Below, in pieces: positions 17,176 to 26,521 of a stretch of DNA of 61,860 nt. This DNA comes from Hyphomonas sp. (GTDB taxonomy: Bacteria > Pseudomonadota > Alphaproteobacteria > Caulobacterales > Hyphomonadaceae). The stretch is from positions 1 to 61,860 of the forward strand of contig JACKIK010000006.1 in NCBI GenBank assembly GCA_020638455.1, read 5' to 3'. Position 1 is the first letter of the stretch; every line of letters starts with the position of its first letter. A model generated the notes under the pieces. That model worked only from the letters and a program-made list of their open reading frames with translations, was not told the origin of the DNA and did no database searches. The position numbers and the translations under genes are program-made.

Positions 17176-18208
17176 GGCCGAGATAGGCGTCCGCGGCATC
17201 CGCCCAGGTGTAGCGCCTGGCATTGCGCCGCCCGGCTTCCGACAGGCGCGCGGCGAGGCCGGGCTCTTCGAGGATTCGCTGCGCCGCCACTTCCCAGGCA
17301 TTGAGATCGTCGGGATCCGCGAACAGCGCGCTGTCGCCAAGCGTCTCGGTCATGGGCGCCCGGTCCGATGAGATCACCGGGCATCCGAAGCCCTGCGCTT
17401 CAAGCGGAGTGAAGCCGAACCCTTCGACATAGCTGGGGAAGACCAGCGCGGCGGCTTCGCGATAGAGGCGGGCCAGCGCATCGTCTTCGATCCGCCCAAG
17501 GAAGGTGAGGTTGCCGGAGGCCGGTGCCGTATCGGCGGCCCCGCCGAAGGCGCGCGCATCGCGGGAGCCGGCGACGACAAACTCAACGTCGCGGCCGGCG
17601 AAGCGCTCCGCCAGCTTCGCGAACAGCACCGCATTCTTGTGCGCGGCGGGAGACCCTGCGAACAGGAACATGCGCCGGCGCGGCGAGTCCTCCGCAGCGC
17701 CCGGACGGAAATGATCGCAGCCATTGGGCACGACGTGCGCGGGCGTATCGGTGATGCCCTGCGCCATGAGACGCTCGGCCGAATGCTGCGACACCGTCAC
17801 CACCATCGAGGCCCGGCGCGCCAGCCGCGGCAGGAGGAAACCATACCACGCGCGGAACGGCGCCGAATACGAATCCGGATAATCGAGCACGTTGGCATCA
17901 TGGATGACGACGATATTGTCCGTATGCAGAAGCGGCGCCGTATTGCAGGGATTGAAGATGGTCGCACCGCGATGATGGCGCGGCAGGTCGACCTGTTCCC
18001 ACAGCGCACCGGACAGGCGCCCGCATGGCTCCACATCGCCATGCTCGAGCGTAAGCCGCCCGTCATAGCCTGGCGGGACGGCGACGGTGAACCGGCCCAG
18101 CGATGCGACCGGCCAGATACGGTCGAGCGAGGTAAGCAGGTTCATCGCGACCCGGTCAACGCCGGTCATCGGACGCGTCAGGAACCTGCCATTGATCACG
18201 AAACTCAT
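17120..18208 (-). CDS. Glycosyltransferase family 4 (GT-B)
   Basis: A 362-residue retaining GT-B glycosyltransferase, Glycos_transf_1 type. The C-terminal nucleotide-sugar domain shows LFAGSPAAHKNAVLF, TFLGRIEDDALARLY and FPSYVEGFGFTPLEAQGFG with the E-x7-E pattern. It is the last gene of the leftward exopolysaccharide block, 15 bp after the BY-kinase gene. Donor and acceptor sugars cannot be told. Cytoplasmic face of the inner membrane. Confidence 0.87.
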   Translation of the reverse strand: MSFVINGRFLTRPMTGVDRVAMNLLTSLDRIWPVASLGRFTVAVPPGYDGRLTLEHGDVEPCGRLSGALWEQVDLPRHHRGATIFNPCNTAPLLHTDNIVVIHDANVLDYPDSYSAPFRAWYGFLLPRLARRASMVVTVSQHSAERLMAQGITDTPAHVVPNGCDHFRPGAAEDSPRRRMFLFAGSPAAHKNAVLFAKLAERFAGRDVEFVVAGSRDARAFGGAADTAPASGNLTFLGRIEDDALARLYREAAALVFPSYVEGFGFTPLEAQGFGCPVISSDRAPMTETLGDSALFADPDDLNAWEVAAQRILEEPGLAARLSEAGRRNARRYTWADAADAYLGLILQVTGPEALPAAQPAA

Positions 18209-18222
18209 CGGCTCACCCGGCC

Positions 18223-20475
18223 TTACTGGCTGTAGTAGGAGCGCTTGATCTTGCGGTAGAAGTCCCGGTCGCGGGAGGAGAAGAGGCCGAGCGAGTTGGC
18301 CTGGACCCGGTTGAGCACGACGCCGGACACCTGGCCGCCGCCCTCCTCGATCTGCTCGATCGCCGCGCGGGCAAGCCGCGAGGGCGTATGATAGGCGCGC
18401 ACCACCAGCAAAGTCTGCGTCGCAAGTGCGGCGAGTGCTGTCGCATCCGACAGGGCGAGCACCGGGGGCGTGTCGAGGATGATGGTGTCGTAGTCGAGTG
18501 CCGCCCGTTCGAGGAAGGTGCGCATCTTCGGGCTGGAGAAGATATCCTCGGCGTGCTTGTCGGCTTCACTCGCGCCGATCACGTGCAGCGGGGTGTCGGG
18601 ATCCTGTCCGGCGAGCTTCGACACCTGGGTTTCGGAGTCCAGCGCGGCAACCAGCCCTCCGAACTTGTCCGCCAGCGCCGGGAAGGCTTTCGACACGCCA
18701 CGAATGCGCGTGTCGCAATCGACCAGGAGGGTGCGCCGCCCGGACAGGGCGATGGAGCGCGCAAGGCAGATGGAGTTCGTCGTCTTGCCCTCGGCCGGCA
18801 CGGCCGACGTGATGGCGACGACATGGCTGCGCTCGTTCGGATTGGCGAACTGAATGTATTTCTGAACCAGCCGGAAACCTTCGCCGAACCGGGAGAACTT
18901 ATTGTCGAGCAGCCAGTTCCACGGCTTGGCCGCCCGCCTCGCCGCGGCCCGGTGCTCCGTTGAGCCCGAGGATTGCTGCAAGACCTCGAACACCGCCGGC
19001 TTCTGATTGGGAATCACGCCGTATACGGCCTTGCCGAGCTTGCGGCTGATATCGGTCTTGGTGCGCAGCCGGTCATCGAGCGCATTGAGCAGCAGTGCGG
19101 CCGCCGCGCCGAACAGGCCGCCGGCAATCAACGCCGCCATGAGGCTGAGCGCGAGGCTCGGCGTATTGCCATGCGACGGCGCCACGGCGCGGGACACAAG
19201 CCTGACGGGTGTGAGCCCGAGGCTCGCCTGGTCGTTCACCTCCTGGAACCGCTTGGCATAGTTTTCGTAGATTTCCTTGGTCGCCTCGGCGTCCCGCTCC
19301 AGTTCGCCCAGGCGCACCAGCGCCTGGTTGTTGCTGGACAATTTCTGCTCGAAGCCATCCATGTCCCGCTCGGCAAGGCGCAGCCGCGCGCGGGCCGTGT
19401 CGACCTCATCCTGCAGGGTCTGGATAATGCGGCCCGTTTCATCCTTGATCTGCGCACGGATGTCTTCGGACTCAGCCACAAGCGCCTTGTATTGCGGATG
19501 GCGCGGCCCGAAGCGGGTCGCATAGTCAGCGAGCTTCGCGCTGACTTCCGCATCGTGGCGGCGCAGTTCCGCGATCTGGGTCGAGCCAACGGCCATACCG
19601 ATCTCGGCCAGCCGGTCGGGCGACGAACTCGCCTCAATCACCTGGTTGAGCTGCGCTTCCTTCTCGAGCAGGGCGTCACGCGCCTTGGAGACGGTCGTCT
19701 GGGAATCGAGCACCTGCTGTTCTGCGAGCGTCGAGCCGGACGCGACAATCAGGCCATTGGACTGGCGGTACTCGGCAACCGCGCGCTCCTTGTCCTTCAG
19801 TTCCTGCTCCAGCGTGACAAGACGCTGCTTGAACCACGAGCTGGCGCGTGCCGACGCCTCGGAGGCGACGGACTTTTCGGAGTCGATATAGGTCATGCGC
19901 AGCGCATTCGCCATGTCGGACGCAAGCTTCGGATCATAGGCAGTAGCCCAGATGGACAGGACGAGGCTGTCACGCACCCGCACGGCACCGGTTCGCGCCA
20001 TCACGAGGTTCACGGCATTCAGCCATTTCTCTTCTCCGGTCAGCTCGCGCGGCGCGTCCCGCCCGGTGAGCTGGGCAATCCAGAGGGCAAGGCCCTGCCG
20101 CGGCGTCGCCTCTCCGTTCCAGGACGGATTTTCATTCAGCTCGAACGTGTCGACCAGCAGCTCCGCCATGGCGCGGGATTCGATGACCTCGACCTGCGTC
20201 GCAATCAACATTTCATCCGGCTTCGAACTGTCGAACAGTTCTTCGGAACCCAGCACCTTTTCCCGCTGCGGAAACAACATGATCTCGGACGAGGCCGTGT
20301 AGGTTTCGACAAGGGAGTTGATGAACAGGAACGCCGCTAGCGCGGCAGCCAGGGCGAGGCCGACGATGATGGCGATACGGTCCATCAGCGCGGAAATCAC
20401 TTCGCCGATCGAGATCGTTTCCGAGTCGGTCGCGCCAAAGGCCAGCGGCGCATTGGTGGAGAACGGCCGGTTCAT
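18223..20475 (-). CDS. Polysaccharide co-polymerase with BY-kinase domain (Wzc/ExoP-like)
   Basis: A 750-residue inner-membrane protein controlling exopolysaccharide chain length and export. The N-terminal Wzz domain has a first membrane helix near residue 40, then a long coiled-coil periplasmic region (about 180-400) and a second helix near 430-460. The cytoplasmic kinase has Walker A AVPAEGKTT (about 557-565), Walker A' LLVDCDTR and Walker B IILDTPPV. The C-terminus carries a short tyrosine cluster (FYRKIKRSYYSQ), smaller than in E. coli Wzc. No Wza exporter or Wzb phosphatase gene is in the window. Confidence 0.92.
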   Translation of the reverse strand: MNRPFSTNAPLAFGATDSETISIGEVISALMDRIAIIVGLALAAALAAFLFINSLVETYTASSEIMLFPQREKVLGSEELFDSSKPDEMLIATQVEVIESRAMAELLVDTFELNENPSWNGEATPRQGLALWIAQLTGRDAPRELTGEEKWLNAVNLVMARTGAVRVRDSLVLSIWATAYDPKLASDMANALRMTYIDSEKSVASEASARASSWFKQRLVTLEQELKDKERAVAEYRQSNGLIVASGSTLAEQQVLDSQTTVSKARDALLEKEAQLNQVIEASSSPDRLAEIGMAVGSTQIAELRRHDAEVSAKLADYATRFGPRHPQYKALVAESEDIRAQIKDETGRIIQTLQDEVDTARARLRLAERDMDGFEQKLSSNNQALVRLGELERDAEATKEIYENYAKRFQEVNDQASLGLTPVRLVSRAVAPSHGNTPSLALSLMAALIAGGLFGAAAALLLNALDDRLRTKTDISRKLGKAVYGVIPNQKPAVFEVLQQSSGSTEHRAAARRAAKPWNWLLDNKFSRFGEGFRLVQKYIQFANPNERSHVVAITSAVPAEGKTTNSICLARSIALSGRRTLLVDCDTRIRGVSKAFPALADKFGGLVAALDSETQVSKLAGQDPDTPLHVIGASEADKHAEDIFSSPKMRTFLERAALDYDTIILDTPPVLALSDATALAALATQTLLVVRAYHTPSRLARAAIEQIEEGGGQVSGVVLNRVQANSLGLFSSRDRDFYRKIKRSYYSQ

Positions 20476-20565
20476 GCGCCTGCCCTCCGTGTGTTGCCCC
20501 GCCGCCCACGCCGCGCAGCCTCTTGTGCCCTGTCTGTCGTTTGCCCTCTACGCATGTCCGATCCG

Positions 20566-21825
20566 TCAGCCCGTCTTTCCCGGACGCCTGTCGTCGCCGT
20601 CCGGCTCCGACTGCTCCTGCCACTGCCGGTTCAGCTCCGTGCGGAGCCAGGCGAGATTCGGCCGCTTGTCCAGCTGGTCGAGGACGGTTTCGCGGAACCG
20701 CTCCTGGAAGATCGTCTGGTCAAACCGGCGCGCATGTTCGGCGATCGTCTTCGCATCAAACTTGTGGGCCTGCAGTTCGAACCGGATGATAGCCTCGATC
20801 ATTCCCGGTACGGACTGGTCGTTCATGAAGATGCCGGTGCTGTCGGCCAGCACATAATCGCGTGCGCCGCCCCGGTTATAGGCGATCACCGGCGCGCCGG
20901 CCGCCATCGCCTCGACCGGGACAATGCCGAAATCCTCTTCCGCCGGGAACAGGAGTGCCCGGCACTTCGAGACATAGTCTTCGAGCACCTTGTCCGGCAC
21001 CCGGCCCAGGAACTCCGTGTGCTCACCAGCCATTTTCCGGAGTTCGGCGGCCTGCGGCCCGTCCCCGATCACCACCAGTTTGCGATCAAGCAGCGCGCAG
21101 GCGCGGATCGCAAGATCCGCCCGCTTGTAGGAAACAAGCTCGCTGACGAACAGGTAGAAGTCGCCGCGGTCGCTGGATGGCCTGAAGCGCTGCGTGCTGA
21201 CGGGCGGCGGAATGACTTCCGCATCCCGGCGCCAGTAACGTTCGATGCGGTTCTTCACCGCATTCGAGTTGGCGACAAAATGGTCGACGCGTGCGGCCGA
21301 CGTGACGTCCCACTGCCGCAGCGCATGCGTCATCGGCGGCATGAAGAAGCGCGTCAACGACCCGGAGCGTTCGTAATAATCCGTATACTGATCCCAGATG
21401 TACCGCATCGGCGTGTGGACATAGCAGATGTGGAGCGCACCCGGCCGCACGATCACGCCCTTAGCCGGCCCGGACTCGCTGGAGATGACAAGGTCGTATT
21501 CTCTCAGGTCGAGCTGTTCGAGCGCCGACGGCATCAGCGCCACGAGCTTGCGGTAAAGCTTCCGTGCGAAGGGAATCTTCTGGAACGTGGTCGTCGTGAT
21601 CTTGTGACGCTTGATCGTGTCGGAGATGCGCGACGGGTCGTAGAGGTGGGTGAAAATATCCGCATCCGGAAACATCTCACACAATGCCTCGATGACCTTC
21701 TCTCCGCCCCGCATTCCGATAAGCCAGTAGTGGATGATCGCCACGCGCGGCTTGCGGCGGGCAACATCCAGCGGACTCCGGCTGACCGGGAATTGAGTCA
21801 CCTCGGAGAGGGGGCTGAGGGCCAC
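20566..21825 (-). CDS. Glycosyltransferase family 4
   Basis: A 419-residue GT-B enzyme. The N-terminal acceptor domain starts at RVAIIHYWLIGMRGGEKVIEAL; the donor domain has FVSELVSYKRADLAI, VIGDGPQAAEL, FLGRVPD and FPAEEDFGIVPVEAMAAG with the E-x7-E motif. It resembles mannosyl- or rhamnosyl-transferases of exopolysaccharide clusters, but the sugar is not predictable. Its ATG overlaps the stop of the sugar-transferase gene by one base, so the two are translationally coupled. Confidence 0.88.
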   Translation of the reverse strand: MALSPLSEVTQFPVSRSPLDVARRKPRVAIIHYWLIGMRGGEKVIEALCEMFPDADIFTHLYDPSRISDTIKRHKITTTTFQKIPFARKLYRKLVALMPSALEQLDLREYDLVISSESGPAKGVIVRPGALHICYVHTPMRYIWDQYTDYYERSGSLTRFFMPPMTHALRQWDVTSAARVDHFVANSNAVKNRIERYWRRDAEVIPPPVSTQRFRPSSDRGDFYLFVSELVSYKRADLAIRACALLDRKLVVIGDGPQAAELRKMAGEHTEFLGRVPDKVLEDYVSKCRALLFPAEEDFGIVPVEAMAAGAPVIAYNRGGARDYVLADSTGIFMNDQSVPGMIEAIIRFELQAHKFDAKTIAEHARRFDQTIFQERFRETVLDQLDKRPNLAWLRTELNRQWQEQSEPDGDDRRPGKTG

Positions 21826-22706
21826 TACGTCGCCCCTTTGCGCTTCAGCACGGCAGGAATGGTCTGCAGGAGGATCCTGACGTCGAGCCAGAAAGACCGC
21901 CGGAGGCTGTAGGCCCGGTCAAGCAGCACGCGCTCGTCATAGGTCGTGTCGGACCGGCCGCTCACCTGCCACAGGCCGGTGAGGCCCGGCCGCTCGCGAA
22001 GGTAAAAGATCACGTCGAGGCCGTACCGGGAAATCTCGTCGAACACGACGGGCCGCGGGCCGACGAGGCTCATCTCGCCGCGCAGGATGTTGATCAGCTG
22101 CGGCAGCTCGTCGATGCTGCTCTTGCGCAGGAAGTCGCCGAGCGGCGTGATGCGCGGGTCGTTCTTCAGCTTGCGCGTATCGTCCCACTCCGCCGCCGCA
22201 GCCGGGTCATCCCGCAGGAGCGCTTCGAGGCGTTGAGCGGCGTCCGGCACCATGGTCCGGAATTTCAGGCATCGGAAGGTCTGCCCGAACTGGCCGACAC
22301 GTTCCTGCGAAAAGAAGACGGGCCCCTTGCCCGACAGGCGCAGGATCAGCCAGACGGCGAGCAGAAGCGGGGCGAGGAAGACCAGCAGGCCGAGGGAGCC
22401 GCAGATGTCCAGCGCACGTTTGAAGGCCTGACGCTCCGGCCTGCCCCGCCACTGATAGGCAGCAAGCGGCGCCGGTATGTCGGCCGTTTCAGGCCGTATG
22501 TCGTCAGCCTCCGGGGGCAGCTCCTGCCCCCTGGACTGGCTGGCGGCCGGTGGCCGGTGAATCGCATTGACCTGTTCGCACCAGAGCTCAGGTTCAATAC
22601 CGCCATCCGGCCTCAGCCCCGGATAGCTGGATACAAAATCAGCATCGTCAACCGGACTGTACGTAACGAGCGTCCGCACAGTCGATTTCGCAACCGATCC
22701 AGTCAT
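21825..22706 (-). CDS. Initiating undecaprenyl-phosphate sugar transferase (ExoY/WbaP-type, Bac_transf)
   Basis: A 293-residue PHPT-fold enzyme that puts the first sugar-1-phosphate on undecaprenyl phosphate. After a hydrophilic N-terminus of about 110 residues comes one membrane helix (SLGLLVFLAPLLLAVWLI), then KGPVFFSQERVG, FRCLKFRTM, SSIDELPQLINIL, MSLVGPRPVV and RPGLTGLWQVSGR. These are the hallmarks of the family. The single helix indicates an ExoY-like rather than full WbaP form. I start at the ATG at 22706 with GGGGA upstream. It is the first gene of its block, 37 bp from a CtrA-type box. Confidence 0.92.
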   Translation of the reverse strand: MTGSVAKSTVRTLVTYSPVDDADFVSSYPGLRPDGGIEPELWCEQVNAIHRPPAASQSRGQELPPEADDIRPETADIPAPLAAYQWRGRPERQAFKRALDICGSLGLLVFLAPLLLAVWLILRLSGKGPVFFSQERVGQFGQTFRCLKFRTMVPDAAQRLEALLRDDPAAAAEWDDTRKLKNDPRITPLGDFLRKSSIDELPQLINILRGEMSLVGPRPVVFDEISRYGLDVIFYLRERPGLTGLWQVSGRSDTTYDERVLLDRAYSLRRSFWLDVRILLQTIPAVLKRKGAT

Positions 22707-23189
22707 GACAACGTCCCCATCGATCACTGGAAGGAAGAAGAATTAACCAATAATTAACCACGTTTTTCAACTGTATTTTCGGGTTTCTTGAAGAATTATC
22801 CGAAGAAATCAGTATTTCCGGTCGGTTGCCCAGCAAACGCCCACCGCGGATACAAAAAACAGCAGTTGAAAGCGCACAAAGTCTACGTTTCGTGCACGCC
22901 AATTCGAGAATCGGCTGGTGCACGTATCTCCGCCGGCGTGCCGAACCAGCGTTCATGCCATGTCTTCTTCATCTGTCCTGTCAGACAAGCCAGATGACGC
23001 GAAACAATACTCCTGTTGGAGCCAGTTGGCATCATCAATGTTGGGTAAGGCGCACCGAGAATTATTAGAATATTCTGTATTAGGACTATACCCGGACCGG
23101 CAAGGCGACCGCCTTGATTTTGCTTCGTTAATTCGAACGGCGCGCCGCCACACGGGTCGTCCTGTGGCGACGATGCCAGAAGCCGTTCG
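22707..23189. other. AT-rich intergenic regulatory region of the exopolysaccharide locus
   Basis: About 480 bp without a credible gene, clearly more AT-rich than the surroundings. It holds the CtrA-type box at 22743-22758, a perfect palindrome AGAATATTCT at 23067-23076, and the 3' trailer of the glycosyltransferase gene ending at 23190. Short open frames here lack ribosome sites and family features, so I leave them out. A small RNA cannot be excluded. Confidence 0.7.
22743..22758. promoter_or_regulatory. Full CtrA-type binding site
   Basis: TTAA-N7-TTAAC is seen exactly (TTAA at 22743-22746, seven bases, TTAAC at 22754-22758). It is part of an 11-bp direct repeat AATTAACCA at 22741 and 22752. 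This matches the CtrA consensus of Caulobacterales. It lies 37 bp before the start of the initiating sugar transferase, so it would sit over the promoter core. Confidence 0.65.
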
Positions 23190-24170
23190 TCAGAGCTCGA
23201 GGATTCGCCCCGGCCGGCACCTGCCGCGGACAAGGTCTGCCAGCGCGATGGCGCTGCCCCGGAGGCGGCCGCGATAGTCGATGAATTCCGGCGGGCTCAG
23301 GCTCTTGAGCGCATTCGCCACCAGCGCCCGGCCGACCAGGAAGGCGGCACGCGAGACCTTCATGTTGCCGCGGCCCACGATGTGGATGGGATTGGCAACC
23401 TGCGAATAGCCCATCCGGACGCCGCTCGTCCGACCGGACTTGGTGCCCATGTGCACGCCCCGGCAGGTCCGCGCGAACAGGACGGGCCCGTAGCGCCGCA
23501 CCTGCGCGGTGTAATCGCTGTCCTCCTGCCAGCCATAAAGGGGCAGTTCCTCGTCGAAGCGGAGCGTTTCGGTCAGGTCCGCACGGAAGGCCATGTTGCA
23601 GCCATAGGCGCCTTCGGTCTCGCTCCGGTCCGGACGGTCCGTCCAGTGCGGCGTCGGCGGCCGGCGGCCGTCCAGGAAGGACTCGGCCTCCTCGAACGTG
23701 TAGCCGGCAAGCTTGATCCCGTCGGCCAGCACATGGCCCGTGACGCCGACAACGTCCGGCCGGTCCGCGAAAACCTCCGCACAGGCCTCCAGCCAGTCCG
23801 GCGCGGGCAGGAAGTCGTCGTCGAAGAAGGCGATAAAGGCGAGCCCGTCCGCGAAGGCGCCCGTGCGGACCAGCAGGTCGAGGCCCGCATTCCGCTGGAT
23901 GGTCAGCCCGGGACGGCCGGCCAGGACGAGTTCGGGCTGCAGTGCGCCCGGGCCCACCGGGCCGTCGTCCGCGAACAGGTCGGCTGCTTCGGAGCCGACG
24001 ACGACGACCCGTTCGGGGCGCAGTGTCTGCGCGGCGAGGGCATCGACGATCCTGCGGGCATAGTCCGGGCGGCCTTTGGTGGCGATGATAACGGCGCACG
24101 GCAGCCGCGTTGCCGATGGCGTTTCCGAGGTGCTGTGCCCGGCGAGTGCGATGTCTCCCTGCCCTGCCAT
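23190..24170 (-). CDS. Glycosyltransferase family 2
   Basis: A 326-residue GT-A fold enzyme. LPCAVIIATKGRPDYARRI opens the nucleotide-binding domain, FIAFFDDDFLPAPDWLE carries the metal-binding DDD, and LPLYGWQEDSDYTAQ holds the catalytic-base region (ED). I start at the ATG at 24170, preceded by GGGGAG and one base after the upstream sulfotransferase stop. A longer in-frame start would overlap that gene by 78 bp. It is the last gene of the upstream polysaccharide block; the AT-rich gap follows. Confidence 0.87.
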   Translation of the reverse strand: MAGQGDIALAGHSTSETPSATRLPCAVIIATKGRPDYARRIVDALAAQTLRPERVVVVGSEAADLFADDGPVGPGALQPELVLAGRPGLTIQRNAGLDLLVRTGAFADGLAFIAFFDDDFLPAPDWLEACAEVFADRPDVVGVTGHVLADGIKLAGYTFEEAESFLDGRRPPTPHWTDRPDRSETEGAYGCNMAFRADLTETLRFDEELPLYGWQEDSDYTAQVRRYGPVLFARTCRGVHMGTKSGRTSGVRMGYSQVANPIHIVGRGNMKVSRAAFLVGRALVANALKSLSPPEFIDYRGRLRGSAIALADLVRGRCRPGRILEL

Positions 24171-24171
24171 G

Positions 24172-24987
24172 TCAGCTCCCCGCCCCGCTGCCCACGAGTC
24201 CCGCATTGGCGCCGCCGTCCACCGACGGCGCTGCGACGCGGGCCGCAAAGTGATTGTAGATCCGATAGTCGTGCGCGCATGCCTCGGTCAGCGGGCCGCG
24301 CAGCCAGGCCTCGATGTCATTGTCCGTCCGGTTGCTGCCGACATTCCGCTTCGGCAGGCGCACCTGAAAACCGATCTTCTCGCGGAACTGCCGGCTGAGG
24401 TCCTCATCGTATTCGAGCAGGCCGACGACGTCGAACCGCTCGAGGTTCTCGATCGCGCGCGCCACCGCGCGGTTGGCATCGCCGCCGCCATCCCAGTCGA
24501 GCTCACCAAAAAAGTGCCCCAGCACATTGGCTTCGATGCTGAACCGTTCCGACTTCACGAACGCCTCCGGCGTCATGGCGCGCAGGCGGGGATCGAAGAA
24601 GTAGCTCGACAGTGCCCGGTCCACCGGGTCGCGCAGGATGGTGACGAACTGGTACTCGTCCGCGAACCGGTCCAGCATCATGCGGGTCACCGGTGCGTGG
24701 GCCTGCACGAAATTCCGGCCGAGTGCCGCGTGGTAGGACGCCATCCGCGACTTGAACCGCATCCACTCGCCCGCCGCGCCGGGGCAGGCCTCGCGCGAGG
24801 CATCCTCGTCCAGCTTGAAATAGGAAACGGGGTAGCGCGCCCGCATCATGTGCGACAGCGAAGTGCCGCCGCTCTTCGGTATGTGCGCGAAGTAAATCCG
24901 CCGGCGGAACATTCTCGTGCGCAGGGACTTTGCTGCAGCGCTCAGCCCCGTCAGGTTCACGCGCCGGACAAATGCTTCGATCAACAT
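24172..24987 (-). CDS. Sulfotransferase family protein (Golgi-type carbohydrate sulfotransferase-like)
   Basis: A 271-residue PAPS-dependent sulfotransferase. The 5'-phosphosulfate-binding loop is HIPKSGGTSL (residues 35-44) and the 3'-phosphate-binding segment is ILRDPVDRALSSY (117-129). The HIPKSGG form is typical of the Sulfotransfer_2 group, which modifies sugars. The start at 24987 avoids overlap with the flippase gene. Placed between flippase and glycosyltransferase genes, it most likely sulfates the exopolysaccharide repeat unit in the cytoplasm. The exact sugar position is unknown. Confidence 0.87.
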   Translation of the reverse strand: MLIEAFVRRVNLTGLSAAAKSLRTRMFRRRIYFAHIPKSGGTSLSHMMRARYPVSYFKLDEDASREACPGAAGEWMRFKSRMASYHAALGRNFVQAHAPVTRMMLDRFADEYQFVTILRDPVDRALSSYFFDPRLRAMTPEAFVKSERFSIEANVLGHFFGELDWDGGGDANRAVARAIENLERFDVVGLLEYDEDLSRQFREKIGFQVRLPKRNVGSNRTDNDIEAWLRGPLTEACAHDYRIYNHFAARVAAPSVDGGANAGLVGSGAGS

Positions 24988-24994
24988 CCTGACT

Positions 24995-26521
24995 CTACAC
25001 TCCTTCCATGGCGGGCTGTTCGAGCCCCGCCTTGCCCCGCCGCCTGACGGCGAGCGCCCCGAACAGTTCAAACAGCTGGCGCCCGACGCGGCGCCCGAAC
25101 AGTGCCACCAGCGCCGCAAACACGCCAACCATGGCAAGGCCACCCGCCAGAACACGCACGATCAGGCCCGCATGCGGCGCGATGGCATGATCCACGGCCA
25201 GCGCCGCGCCGGCAGCCGCCACGGACATCAGGACCGGCCGCACGAAGACGCGCTCAATGTTGCGCAGCCGCTCAGCCCCGCGTGCCCGGCTGACCAGCGC
25301 GAAGATCGTCGTGTTCGCGATGATGCTGTGGACCGCAACGGCTGATGCAAGGCCGAGACTGCTGCCCAGCGCGGCGCCGGCGACACAGGCTGCAATGAAA
25401 GCGGCAAGGCTGAGCGTCGCATAGCGCATGGCCCGCGTAAACTGACCGGACGCGACAAGCTGCGACTTGGCGACTTCCGTCACCGCCTGCGCCGGAAGGC
25501 CGAGGCTGAGCACCTGCAGGATGGGAATGGAGGCGCGCCATTTCTCTCCCAGCACGAGGAGAATGGCAGGTTCGGCCACCGCTGCCTGCAGCAGGCAGAA
25601 TGGTGTCACGAGATAGGCCAGCATTTCCGCGGACTGCGCGCCGACCCGCTCACTCTTGTCGGAGTCCCGCCGGATCCTGACCATCGCCGGCAGCAGAACG
25701 CCGCGCAGGCTCTGGCTCATCATCCGCACCGGCACCGCCGCAAGCCGGAAGGCGAAGGTGTAGAAGCCGACAATGTTCGTCGCCGCGAAGAAGCCGAGCA
25801 CGAAATAATCCGCCTCGCCGGTGACTGCGTCGGAGAAGCGCACGCCCAGTACTTTCGATCCGCTCGACAGGGCAAGCCGCGCACGCGCCCAGCTGAAGCG
25901 GCCCTCAAGACGTGGCCGCGCGCGCATCCACAGAAGGCCGACGCGCACGAGGATCTGGATCGGAAGCGGCAGGAAGAAGGAGTACGGCCCGAACCCAGAC
26001 AGGGCGAAGAGGATCGCCAGCGCCTGCCCCAGCACGACATTGAACGCATTGAGCCCGGCCAGGAACTTGAAATCGAATGCAGCCCGCACCTTCACCATCG
26101 GCACTGTCTCGAAGCCCGCGATGAATAGGCTGAGCGAGGACAGACAAAGGAGAAGCATGATCTCCTGGTGCCCGTAGAGCCAGGCGATCACCGGGGCCAG
26201 TGCCAGCACGACAAGCGCCACGGTCGTGCCGATCGAAATGCCGAGGAAGAAGATCGTCCGCTCCCATTTCGGCATCGTCCGCCCGCGCTGCAGCAGCACA
26301 TCGTCCACGCCGAAGCCGATGATCGACCAGGCAACCGCCGAGATCGTCCCGGCAAGGGCGCTGAGGCCGAAATCCTCGGGAAAGAGGATCCAGCCCAGGA
26401 ATATCTGGGAGACGAACATCACGACCCGCGATGCCGCCGCCTGCACCATCAGGTAGCTGACCCCGCGTGCGGTACGCACGCGCAGGGAGGGCTCGTCCGC
26501 CTTTGCGTGCGTCTCCGTCAT
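24995..26521 (-). CDS. Oligosaccharide flippase, Wzx/PST family
   Basis: A 508-residue polytopic membrane protein with about 12-14 helices, belonging to the MATE/MVF/PST lipopolysaccharide-transporter group. The N-terminal pattern TARGVSYLMVQAAASRVVMF and FPEDFGLSALAG is characteristic of the PST branch. It would move lipid-linked, probably sulfated repeat units across the inner membrane for the Wzy-like polymerase. Its start overlaps the stop of the DUF707 gene (26518-26521, ATGA), indicating coupled translation. Confidence 0.9.
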   Translation of the reverse strand: MTETHAKADEPSLRVRTARGVSYLMVQAAASRVVMFVSQIFLGWILFPEDFGLSALAGTISAVAWSIIGFGVDDVLLQRGRTMPKWERTIFFLGISIGTTVALVVLALAPVIAWLYGHQEIMLLLCLSSLSLFIAGFETVPMVKVRAAFDFKFLAGLNAFNVVLGQALAILFALSGFGPYSFFLPLPIQILVRVGLLWMRARPRLEGRFSWARARLALSSGSKVLGVRFSDAVTGEADYFVLGFFAATNIVGFYTFAFRLAAVPVRMMSQSLRGVLLPAMVRIRRDSDKSERVGAQSAEMLAYLVTPFCLLQAAVAEPAILLVLGEKWRASIPILQVLSLGLPAQAVTEVAKSQLVASGQFTRAMRYATLSLAAFIAACVAGAALGSSLGLASAVAVHSIIANTTIFALVSRARGAERLRNIERVFVRPVLMSVAAAGAALAVDHAIAPHAGLIVRVLAGGLAMVGVFAALVALFGRRVGRQLFELFGALAVRRRGKAGLEQPAMEGV

